From the NCBI GenBank assembly GCA_035646635.1, contig DASRPA010000046.1:1-6918 (forward strand): a stretch of DNA of 6,918 nt, given 5' to 3'. Source of the DNA: JACDAL01 sp035646635 (GTDB lineage: Bacteria; Actinomycetota; CADDZG01; WHSQ01). Made by a program: the position numbers and the translations under genes. The first letter of the stretch is position 1; every line of letters starts with the position of its first letter. The notes beneath the pieces are model-generated. The model was not told the DNA's origin. It worked only from the letters and a program-made list of their open reading frames with translations, and made no database searches. This document shows, piece by piece, positions 1 through 6,233 of the stretch.

Positions 1-253
1 CTGCCAGTGCATCTGCATAGTCCTCCAGCGCGGCGGTGGTGAACTGGGTGCCGTGCACATAGGCAACATCACGCTGTTGTCGCGCCAGCGCATCGATGAC
101 CGCTTCGTTGCCATGCCCGACACCCACCACAATCGCCCCACCGCACGCGTCTAGGTAGCGCTTACCGTCGGCGTCGTAGATGAGCGCGCCCTCCGCTCGC
201 CGCGCCCGCGACAGCGAGCGGCCGGTGACCCGTGGGAACACGCTTGAGTGCAT
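1..253 (-). CDS. Class III aminotransferase, N-terminal part (runs off the window)
   Basis: Only the first 84 residues are present; the gene continues past base 1. The protein opens MHSSVFPRVTG and then shows the N-terminal signature of PLP-dependent fold-type I, class III aminotransferases: a cofactor-domain strand (ALIYDADGKRYLDACGG, about residues 23-39), a GVGHGN turn near 44-49, and a helix followed by YVHGTQFTT near 65-73. The catalytic lysine lies beyond the window and cannot be checked. The ATG shares one base with the stop of the CoA-transferase B gene (TGATG), which fixes the start and suggests translational coupling. A gene of this type directly behind two CoA-transferase subunits matches yodT behind yodR-yodS in the Bacillus subtilis kamA operon. 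By inference it removes the 3-amino group of a beta-amino acid or of its CoA ester, such as 3-aminoadipate. The substrate is not visible from the sequence. Family call sure, role tentative. Confidence 0.88.
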   Translation of the reverse strand, partial: MHSSVFPRVTGRSLSRARRAEGALIYDADGKRYLDACGGAIVVGVGHGNEAVIDALARQQRDVAYVHGTQFTTAALEDYADALA

Positions 254-1011
254 CACCCGCCGCGCGTGTAGATGCCTTGGGGGTCAAGCTGCTCTCGCAT
301 CACGCGTAGTTCCTTCTGGGTGGGAGCCGGCGTCTCGCTCACATGGTCGCCGACCCGCAGCTCCCACGAGGTTGCCTCCCGAACATCTTCGAGCGATACT
401 CCGGGATGGAGGCTCATGAGGTACATTTCGCCGGAGTCGTCGTCGAACTCGTACATGCCCAAGCCCGTGACGACCACGGAAGGACCCGCCCCCCAGTGCG
501 CCGGCCGCTTGCCGGTCAGGTGGCCGGGACTGGTGCGAAAGTCGATCTTCTCGACAAACGTGCGTGTGGACTGGGGCATGATCACGAAAACCTTGCGGGC
601 GTTGATGGCGATCTCACAGGCACCGCCCGATCCCGGGAGACGCACTTTGGGATTCGAGTAGTCGCCTATGACAGTCGTATTCAGGTTTCCGAAGCGGTCG
701 ATCTGCGAGCCCGAGAGGAAGGCGACGTCCACCAGTCCACCCTGCAAGTAGTAGGCGAACAGCTCGAACATGCTGCAGACCGAGGCGGCTCCCGTTACCA
801 GCGACGGGTCACCGATCGACAGCGGCAGGCGCTCGGGAACTGCCCCGTAAACGCCTGCTTCGTAGACCAGTTCGAGGTCGGGAGCAACCGTTCGCCGCGC
901 CAGATTGCAGGCGATGTTCGGAGGCCCGATGCCGACAAAGCAGACTCGCTCTCCGGCGAGATGGCGGGCGGAGGCGACGATCATGGTTTCGGTTCGCGAC
1001 GCTGCCTCCAT
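253..1011 (-). CDS. CoA-transferase family I, subunit B (glutaconate/3-oxoacid type)
   Basis: This is a 252-residue protein, the usual length for GctB-like subunits. It carries the VGIGPPN glycine turn near residues 26-32, the family segment QIDRFGNLNTT (about 103-113) and the PGSGGACEIA loop (about 126-135). The catalytic glutamate that forms the glutamyl-CoA thioester is expected in an E-A-G context and is seen as Glu51 in VYEAGVYG. That residue favours a true CoA-transferase over the related IpdAB-type ring-opening hydrolases, which as I recall lack it. The enzyme would be a cytoplasmic A/B oligomer moving CoA from a donor such as succinyl-CoA to a carboxylic acid. I use the ATG at 1011, which overlaps the stop of the A subunit as TGATG. 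A GTG one codon earlier (1014) is equally readable and gives 253 residues. A GGCGGG stretch eight bases upstream of the ATG may serve as the ribosome site. The physiological acid is inferred as 3-aminoadipate or 3-oxoadipate from the neighbours. Confidence 0.92.
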   Translation of the reverse strand: MEAASRTETMIVASARHLAGERVCFVGIGPPNIACNLARRTVAPDLELVYEAGVYGAVPERLPLSIGDPSLVTGAASVCSMFELFAYYLQGGLVDVAFLSGSQIDRFGNLNTTVIGDYSNPKVRLPGSGGACEIAINARKVFVIMPQSTRTFVEKIDFRTSPGHLTGKRPAHWGAGPSVVVTGLGMYEFDDDSGEMYLMSLHPGVSLEDVREATSWELRVGDHVSETPAPTQKELRVMREQLDPQGIYTRGG

Positions 1012-1934
1012 CACTTGTACCCGCCGTAATTCACAGGCTCGGACCAGCGCTCGGTGGGAGTGAGTTGCGCCCAGCGTTCCTCACCGAGCTTTGCAACGTA
1101 GTCCTGATGCGAAGACAGCGAATAGACCCACTGATCGAGCCACTCTTCAAGCCGGGCGGGGTCGCGAGCTATCGCATCCCACTCGACGTAGAAGCGGTTG
1201 TCGCGGTCGTAGTAGCCCTGTGCGTAGGAGGGGTGGCAGGCCCGCGGCTCGACCACAACCGCGTCCACTATCAGCCCCGGTATCACGGTCCGGTTGGGAT
1301 CGGAGCGAACAACCGTGTCGTCAACGAGCTCCTCGCACACGATGATCACCCGGTCGGCCGCGAAGGCGACCTCTTTCTGGCAACCGAGCAGGCCCCAGAT
1401 CTGAGCGTCACCGCCTTCTGAGGCACGCTGTACGTGGACGATAGCGATGTCGGGGTTGAGTGGAGGCACCGCGTAGACGATCTCGTCGCTGTAGGGCGAT
1501 GAGATCTCTACTATCCGGGGATTGACCGCGGGAAGATCGCTCTCGTAATAACTTCGCAGCGGCCAGAACGGGAGCTTGGAGGCCCCCGCCATGTAGCGAC
1601 CGACCATACCGAAGTGGCTGTACTCCTCCAGTTCCAGAGGGGCGGGATCGGCCCGTTCCACCCGGCGCCTGATGGCGTGCAGCGAGCCGACGCCGGGGTT
1701 GCCCATCCACGAGAACACAAGCTTCTTGCACACCCCGGCTGCGATCATCTGGTCGTAGACGACATCGGGAGTCAGACGTGCGAGCGTGAGATCGCGCTTT
1801 CGCTGCCGGATGATCTCGTGGCCCGCAGCGAAACAAATCAGGTGCGTAAAACCCTCGATCGCAACGACGTCCCCGTCGCGCACGAGGTCGGCCACCGCCG
1901 TGGCCATCGACGTCACTTTTTCCGAAGTGCGCAT
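1011..1934 (-). CDS. CoA-transferase family I, subunit A (glutaconate/3-oxoacid type)
   Basis: This 307-residue protein matches the length of GctA-like subunits. Near the N-terminus it has DLVRDGDVVAIEGFTHL (about 16-32), typical of the alpha subunit's first strand-turn-strand. It then has FSWMGNPGVGSLH (74-86), GRYMAGASKLPFWPLRSY (112-129), VPPLNPDIAIVHVQRA (156-171) and HPSYAQGYYDRDNRFY (234-249), all family landmarks. It pairs with the overlapping downstream B subunit, which holds the catalytic glutamate. The start is uncertain. The ATG at 1934 lies seven bases after the upstream stop but has no clear Shine-Dalgarno. A GTG at codon 7 (1916) is preceded by CGGAAAAA and would give a protein starting at the usual family position. 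Bacillus YodR is the positional counterpart in a kamA operon, and 3-oxoadipate CoA-transferases of some pseudomonads (CatI/CatJ) are functional relatives as I recall. The substrate is inferred. Confidence 0.92.
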   Translation of the reverse strand: MRTSEKVTSMATAVADLVRDGDVVAIEGFTHLICFAAGHEIIRQRKRDLTLARLTPDVVYDQMIAAGVCKKLVFSWMGNPGVGSLHAIRRRVERADPAPLELEEYSHFGMVGRYMAGASKLPFWPLRSYYESDLPAVNPRIVEISSPYSDEIVYAVPPLNPDIAIVHVQRASEGGDAQIWGLLGCQKEVAFAADRVIIVCEELVDDTVVRSDPNRTVIPGLIVDAVVVEPRACHPSYAQGYYDRDNRFYVEWDAIARDPARLEEWLDQWVYSLSSHQDYVAKLGEERWAQLTPTERWSEPVNYGGYK

Positions 1935-1941
1935 GATGCTG

Positions 1942-3258
1942 TCAGGCTGTGACTGCGGCGCAGGCTTGATCGAAGATGCGCAGGCCCGCGTCGGCCTGTC
2001 GCTCGTTGATCACCAGCGGCGGCGCCATGCGTATCGCATGATCCCCCGCCTGAAGCAGCAGCGCACCGCGCTCGAACGCCGCCTTCTCGACCACGTCGGC
2101 AATCCCTGCATTCGAGAAATCGACGCCGAGCATGAGACCAAGCCCCCTGACCTCGGTGATAAAGTCGTGACGGGCGGCCACATGCAAGAGACCATCCTTT
2201 AGGAGCTCGCCGAGCTTTGCCGCATTCGCCTGCAGCTCGCCTTCGATCAACTCGATGGTGGCAAGGGCGGCCGCGCACGAGACGGGGTTGCCGCCGTAGG
2301 TCGAGCCGTGGCTGCCCTTGGACCACGTCATCAGCTCCGAGCGTGCGGTCATAGCGCCGAGCGGCATGCCGCTGGCGATGCCCTTTCCGGAGAGGATGAT
2401 GTCGGGTTCGATGTCGAAGTGCTCGATCGCCCACATCTTGCCGGTCCGTCCCATGCCACTCTGGACCTCGTCGGCAACCAGCAGAATGCCGTGCTCGTCG
2501 CACATGCTCCTCAGCATTTCCATCCAACTTCGAGGTGGCACGACGTAGCCACCTTCCCCCAACACGGGCTCGACCACTATGCAGGCCAGCTCTGACGGCT
2601 TGATCAGCCGCTTGAAGATGACCTCCTCGATGTAGCCGGGGGAATCGGGGTGCTCGAGATCTGAGAACGAGTACAGACAATCGGCGTAGGGCGCGTGCAC
2701 CACGCTCGGCAGCATCGGAGAGAACCCGGCTCGGTAGTTCGCCTTGGACGCACCCAGCGTCACACTGCCGTAGGAACGCCCGTGGAAAGAGCCGAAAAAC
2801 GCCAGCGCGTACTGCCTGCCGGTGTGATTGCGGGCGAGCTTGAGAGCCGCTTCGACCGCCTCTGTGCCCGAGTTCGCGAGGAACGTCCTCGTACTCGCCA
2901 TGGGGGCGATGTCGTCGATTCGGGCACAAAGCTCCGAGTAGATCGGGAGGTAGAAGTCGCTCGCCGAATAGTGCAACAGCTTCTGTGCCTGACGAGTGAT
3001 GGCCTCGGTTACGAGCGGATGAGCGTGGCCTGTTGAGCACACTGCGATGGCCGAGTTCAGATCAAGGAACACGTTGCCGTCGACGTCTTCGACCATGACG
3101 CCGGCGCCGCGCTCGGGTGCGAACGGATAAGCGCGCGGCAACGACGGACTGGTCACTCGTTCGTCGCGCTCGACCACCGCCCGTGTATTCGGTCCGGGAA
3201 TGGGCGTGATGAGCCGGGGCTCGTCGAGGGCCGCCAGCTCCTCGTAGGAGAGGCTCAC
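1942..3258 (-). CDS. Class III aminotransferase (4-aminobutyrate/ornithine-like omega-amine type)
   Basis: A PLP-dependent fold-type I aminotransferase of 438 residues, full length for the family. Visible landmarks are PGPNTRAVVERDE (21-33), DVDGNVFLDLNSAIAV (58-73), the phosphate-binding NSGTEA (129-134), FFGSFHGRSYG (154-164), the PLP-ring aspartate Asp263 in LLVADEVQSG, the Schiff-base lysine Lys292 in LSGKGIASG, and GSTYGGNP (318-325). The overall pattern resembles 4-aminobutyrate, acetylornithine and archaeal omega-aminotransferases, which act on amines far from the carboxylate. The reading frame stays open far upstream, but that part lies over the aldehyde dehydrogenase gene in another frame. 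The GTG at 3258 overlaps its TAG stop by one base (TAGTG), has a GGTGG run upstream, and places the family N-terminus correctly. Beside an aminomutase and a P5C-dehydrogenase-like gene, the likely job is transfer of the 6-amino group of beta-lysine to 2-oxoglutarate. GABA or ornithine transamination is the main alternative. Confidence 0.93.
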   Translation of the reverse strand: MSLSYEELAALDEPRLITPIPGPNTRAVVERDERVTSPSLPRAYPFAPERGAGVMVEDVDGNVFLDLNSAIAVCSTGHAHPLVTEAITRQAQKLLHYSASDFYLPIYSELCARIDDIAPMASTRTFLANSGTEAVEAALKLARNHTGRQYALAFFGSFHGRSYGSVTLGASKANYRAGFSPMLPSVVHAPYADCLYSFSDLEHPDSPGYIEEVIFKRLIKPSELACIVVEPVLGEGGYVVPPRSWMEMLRSMCDEHGILLVADEVQSGMGRTGKMWAIEHFDIEPDIILSGKGIASGMPLGAMTARSELMTWSKGSHGSTYGGNPVSCAAALATIELIEGELQANAAKLGELLKDGLLHVAARHDFITEVRGLGLMLGVDFSNAGIADVVEKAAFERGALLLQAGDHAIRMAPPLVINERQADAGLRIFDQACAAVTA

Positions 3259-4817
3259 TAGTCCACCACCACCGTTTGGCTCTGTTCTCTCAGATAAAGC
3301 TGAGTGTAATAGAGGCCCCCGCCGGCCTTGCCGCTGCTCCCCGATCCCTTCCACCCTCCGAAAGGCTGCACCCCGGGCCATGCCCCCGTAGTCGCGCCGG
3401 CCCGCCGGTTCACATAGACAACGCCGGCCTCGATCTCTCTCAAGAAACGATCCACCTCTTGTGAGTCCTCGGAGTAGAAACCGGCCGTCAGTCCGTAAGG
3501 CGTGTCGTTGGCAAGCCGGAGGCCTTCTTCGATCGAGTCGATGGGGGCGATGGCAACGAAGGGGACGAACAGCTCTTCCTTGAACAAGCGCGATGTGAGC
3601 GGAACCTCGACTGCCGTGGGTTGCACGAAGTTGCCGCGCTCGAGAGCACCCTCGGTGATGCGCTCGCCCCCCACCAGGATCTTGCCTTCGGTGCGCGCAT
3701 CGGTCGCCGCTTGCTCGAAGCGCTTCACTGCGTCCTGATCGATGACCGGGCCCATGTAGACGCCCGGCTCGTTCGGGTCTCCGATCACGAGCTTCTCGGC
3801 CTTCTGCTTCAGCGCCGCCACGAAATCGTCGTAGACCTCGCGCTGAACGTAGGTTCGCGAACACGCCGAGCACTTCTGCCCCGAGTAACCGAACGCGGAG
3901 CGCAGAACTCCGTCGGAAGCTTTGTCGAGATCCGCCTTGGCGGAAACGATCGCAGGGTTCTTGCCGCCCATCTCGCAGATGACGGGCCGAGGGTAGTCCT
4001 TGCCCGCGCCTCGATAGATCTTCATGCCGACGTCGTAGGAGCCGGTGAACGTGATCCCGTCTATTCCGGGATGCTCAACGAGCTTCTTGCCCACAACCTC
4101 CCCGGCGCCGGTGAGCACGTGAAATGCGCCGGGCGGGACGCCTCCCTCACGAAATATCTCGTAGAGCTTCAGTCCCATCAAAAAGCCCTGCTCGGAAGGC
4201 TTGAGCACTACAGTGTTACCGGCCACGAGCGCGCCCCCGGCCGGTCCCCCCGACAGTGCGCTGGGAAAATTGAACGGGCTGATCACGGCCCAGACGCCGT
4301 AAGGTCGCAGCACGCTCTTGGTGTGCTCCTGTGGGCTCAGCTGTCCCATGGCCACGCTGAACCCGTCGTGCTCTGTCATCTGATGGCAGTAGTAGCGGAT
4401 GAGATCGGCGGCTTCTTCAACCTCGCCCAGGGACTCGAGCTGGTTCTTCCCGACCTCGAAACCAGTCAGCGCAGATAGCTCGTAGGCACGCTCGGAGATG
4501 AGCTCCGCAACGCGATTCATGATCTCGACACGCTCCTGCCAGGGCTTACCAGACCACTCCGGAAAAGCATCCTTCGCGGCGGCCACCGCATCGTGCGCAT
4601 CCTGCGCCGTTGCCAACGAGAAACGCCCGATCACGATGTCGTGGTCGATCGGCGAGTGCTCTTCCATCGTGCCCTCGCCTCTTCGTTCCTCGCCGTTCAC
4701 GTAAAAGGGATGGTATTTGCCGAGCCACGACCCGGCCTCCTCGACCCCCTTCTTGAAGCTTTCGACGAGCTCCTCAGAGTCCGCCGACATGGTCGCGTAA
4801 GTGACTTTGAACGCCAT
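3258..4817 (-). CDS. Aldehyde dehydrogenase, 1-pyrroline-5-carboxylate dehydrogenase type
   Basis: A 519-residue NAD(P)-dependent aldehyde dehydrogenase, close in length to RocA-type P5C dehydrogenases. The catalytic set is intact: Asn183 in SPFNFP, Lys206 in VLKPSE, FTGS at 257-260, general base Glu282 in EMGGKNP, nucleophile Cys316 in GQKCSACS, and Glu415 in KEELFVPF. In that last motif the usual FGP is FVP. The C-terminal anchor ATTGAWPGVQPFGGWKGSG (475-493) is of the P5C dehydrogenase kind. Ser317 after the nucleophile and Gly478-Ala479 match positions that hold the amino-acid end of glutamate semialdehyde in that family. The ATG at 4817 has a strong AGGAGG five bases upstream. Lying between an aminomutase and an aminotransferase, it probably oxidises 3-amino-6-oxohexanoate to 3-aminoadipate. 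Ordinary glutamate-semialdehyde oxidation in proline or ornithine use is the main alternative. Family call is firm; substrate is inference. Confidence 0.94.
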   Translation of the reverse strand: MAFKVTYATMSADSEELVESFKKGVEEAGSWLGKYHPFYVNGEERRGEGTMEEHSPIDHDIVIGRFSLATAQDAHDAVAAAKDAFPEWSGKPWQERVEIMNRVAELISERAYELSALTGFEVGKNQLESLGEVEEAADLIRYYCHQMTEHDGFSVAMGQLSPQEHTKSVLRPYGVWAVISPFNFPSALSGGPAGGALVAGNTVVLKPSEQGFLMGLKLYEIFREGGVPPGAFHVLTGAGEVVGKKLVEHPGIDGITFTGSYDVGMKIYRGAGKDYPRPVICEMGGKNPAIVSAKADLDKASDGVLRSAFGYSGQKCSACSRTYVQREVYDDFVAALKQKAEKLVIGDPNEPGVYMGPVIDQDAVKRFEQAATDARTEGKILVGGERITEGALERGNFVQPTAVEVPLTSRLFKEELFVPFVAIAPIDSIEEGLRLANDTPYGLTAGFYSEDSQEVDRFLREIEAGVVYVNRRAGATTGAWPGVQPFGGWKGSGSSGKAGGGLYYTQLYLREQSQTVVVD

Positions 4818-4822
4818 CGTCC

Positions 4823-4828
4823 CCTCCT
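4823..4828 (-). promoter_or_regulatory. Ribosome binding site of the aldehyde dehydrogenase gene
   Basis: A consensus AGGAGG lies five bases before the ATG at 4817, inside the 21-base gap after the kamA stop. It is among the strongest ribosome sites in the window. It makes this gene independent of translational coupling, unlike most later genes in the operon. Confidence 0.8.
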
Positions 4829-4838
4829 GAATCTCGCT

Positions 4839-6233
4839 CTATGCGGTGATGTCTTGCGCGGTGCGGTCCCGCCAGTAGTCTCGACCCTCCTGCGGCAAGG
4901 TGTAGACCGGGTCGTAATACTCGTGCGGCTGCACCACTGCGTCATCTGCCGCGTCGCCCTCGATACCCGTCCTGTAGTTCTTGGTCCAGTAGGAGATTCC
5001 GTTGACGCGGTCGTAAGCGTCGACCTGGTGAATCCACCGCTTGCCGACGAACGGTACGTCGCAAACGACGCGCGGCGTGGCGAAGCCCGGTAGGTAGCCC
5101 ATGATCGCGTGCTGCAGTGCCTGTGCCTCGTGGACTGCCAGCCGCCAATGCTCTGCGTTCGGGATCATGTCGCACATGTAGAAGTAGTAGGGCATGACCT
5201 TGGCATCGTCCAGAAGCGCGAAACAGAGATCTAGCAGCCGCTCGGGAGTGTCGTTGACGCCGCGCATCAAGACCCCCTGGTTGCGCACGTCCCGAAAACC
5301 CATGTCGAGCAGCGCCCGGACGGCTTTGGCCACCAGCGGAGTAACGGATGCAGCGCTGTTGACGTGCGCGTGTATCGCAATGTCCACTCCGCGCTCGTCG
5401 GCCTTTCTCGCCACGCGTTCGAGTCCGGCCAGGACGTCATCCTGGAGGAAGTGCTGAGGAAGTCCCATGAGGCCCTTGGTTGCGAGCCTGATGTCGCGGA
5501 TGTTCTCGATGTCGAGCAACTCGGACACGAAGTGCTCGAGGTGGGCGATTGGGAGGTTGGCTACATCTCCTCCCGACACCACCACATCTCTGACCGTGTC
5601 GGTGGCACGAAGGTAGTCGAGGATCGCCGCATAGCGTTCCTTCTGCTTCATCTCGAAGCGGTACTTGAGCACCTGCGGGACGCTGTTGCCGACTAGGTCC
5701 ATGCGCGTGCAATGTCCGCAGTACTGCGGGCACGTCGACAGCAGCTCGGCGAGGACCTTGGTGGGATAACGATGAGTGAGCCCCTCGACCGCCCACATGT
5801 CGGCTTCGTGCAAGCTGTCGCGCTCGGACAAGGGATGGCTCGGCCATTCCGGGTGGCGGTCCGAGAAGCAGGGAATCATGTAGCGCCTGATAGGGTCGCT
5901 CCAAAGGTCGTTCTCGTCCATGGTGTTGATCATCTGGGGCGGGATCAGCATCGACATCGTCGCTCGTTCGCGTTGGTCTCTGGTGATGTCCTCGGCGAGG
6001 GCCTCGGGTAGGAGGTCGCCGTAGACGCGCCGCAGCTGGTCGAGGTTCTTGACGCTGTGAAGGCGCTGCCACTTGGCGCTGGCCCACTGCTCTTCGGTGA
6101 CGTCTGAGTAGCCGGGGAGGCGGCGCCAGTCGGGCTCAGCGAAGTCCCGTCGCCGGCCCTTGTACTTATAGGGCTGGGGTACGGCTGCGGCGCGCGGGCG
6201 CCGGCCGGACAGCTTTGTGGTCACTGTAGTCAC
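4839..6233 (-). CDS. kamA: Lysine 2,3-aminomutase (radical SAM, PLP-dependent)
   Basis: KamA-family enzymes move the 2-amino group of L-lysine to carbon 3, giving beta-lysine, using a [4Fe-4S] cluster, S-adenosylmethionine and PLP. The 464-residue protein has the CxxxCxxC cluster motif at Cys168, Cys172 and Cys175 (CPQYCGHCTR). It also has SGGD at 220-223 and NQGVLMRGVND at 318-328. Arg177 aligns with the carboxylate-binding Arg134 of the Clostridium subterminale enzyme. Asp355 and Asp392 align with its Asp293 and Asp330, which hold the distal amine, and keep the same 37-residue spacing. The PLP lysine motif is unusual: the clostridial PGGGGK appears here as PFVGK, with Lys398 one residue closer to the aspartate. 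The N-terminus is about 40 residues longer than the clostridial protein and is rich in Arg and Lys. The GTG at 6233 has AGGAGGG seven bases upstream. It is the first gene of the minus-strand operon. A related 2,3-aminomutase of another amino acid cannot be excluded. Confidence 0.9.
   Translation of the reverse strand: MTTVTTKLSGRRPRAAAVPQPYKYKGRRRDFAEPDWRRLPGYSDVTEEQWASAKWQRLHSVKNLDQLRRVYGDLLPEALAEDITRDQRERATMSMLIPPQMINTMDENDLWSDPIRRYMIPCFSDRHPEWPSHPLSERDSLHEADMWAVEGLTHRYPTKVLAELLSTCPQYCGHCTRMDLVGNSVPQVLKYRFEMKQKERYAAILDYLRATDTVRDVVVSGGDVANLPIAHLEHFVSELLDIENIRDIRLATKGLMGLPQHFLQDDVLAGLERVARKADERGVDIAIHAHVNSAASVTPLVAKAVRALLDMGFRDVRNQGVLMRGVNDTPERLLDLCFALLDDAKVMPYYFYMCDMIPNAEHWRLAVHEAQALQHAIMGYLPGFATPRVVCDVPFVGKRWIHQVDAYDRVNGISYWTKNYRTGIEGDAADDAVVQPHEYYDPVYTLPQEGRDYWRDRTAQDITA

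Noticed and set aside
343..1029. Plus-strand open frame of 228 codons antisense to CoA-transferase B
   Set aside because: Same shadow effect; the minus-strand gene has clear family motifs and exact overlaps with both neighbours.
3259..3873. Long upstream open extension of the first aminotransferase, suggesting a 643-residue protein
   Set aside because: It lies in another frame over the well-supported aldehyde dehydrogenase gene, is rich in Arg and Gly as expected for a GC-biased shadow frame, and matches no domain. The GTG at 3258 places the family N-terminus correctly.
3621..4478. Plus-strand open frame of 285 codons antisense to the aldehyde dehydrogenase
   Set aside because: The translation shows no recognisable motif and is explained as a reverse-strand shadow of a high-GC gene with strong third-position bias. 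There is no ribosome site of note.
1942..4817. Reading the aminotransferase and dehydrogenase as a plain GABA shunt (GabT plus succinate-semialdehyde dehydrogenase)
   Set aside because: The dehydrogenase has the P5C dehydrogenase anchor loop, not the succinate-semialdehyde type, and the operon also has kamA and a CoA-transferase, which a GABA shunt does not need. It is kept as an alternative for the aminotransferase alone.
1..6233. Classical clostridial lysine fermentation cluster
   Set aside because: No kamD, kamE, kdd, kce or kal is visible; only kamA and a CoA-transferase are shared in type.
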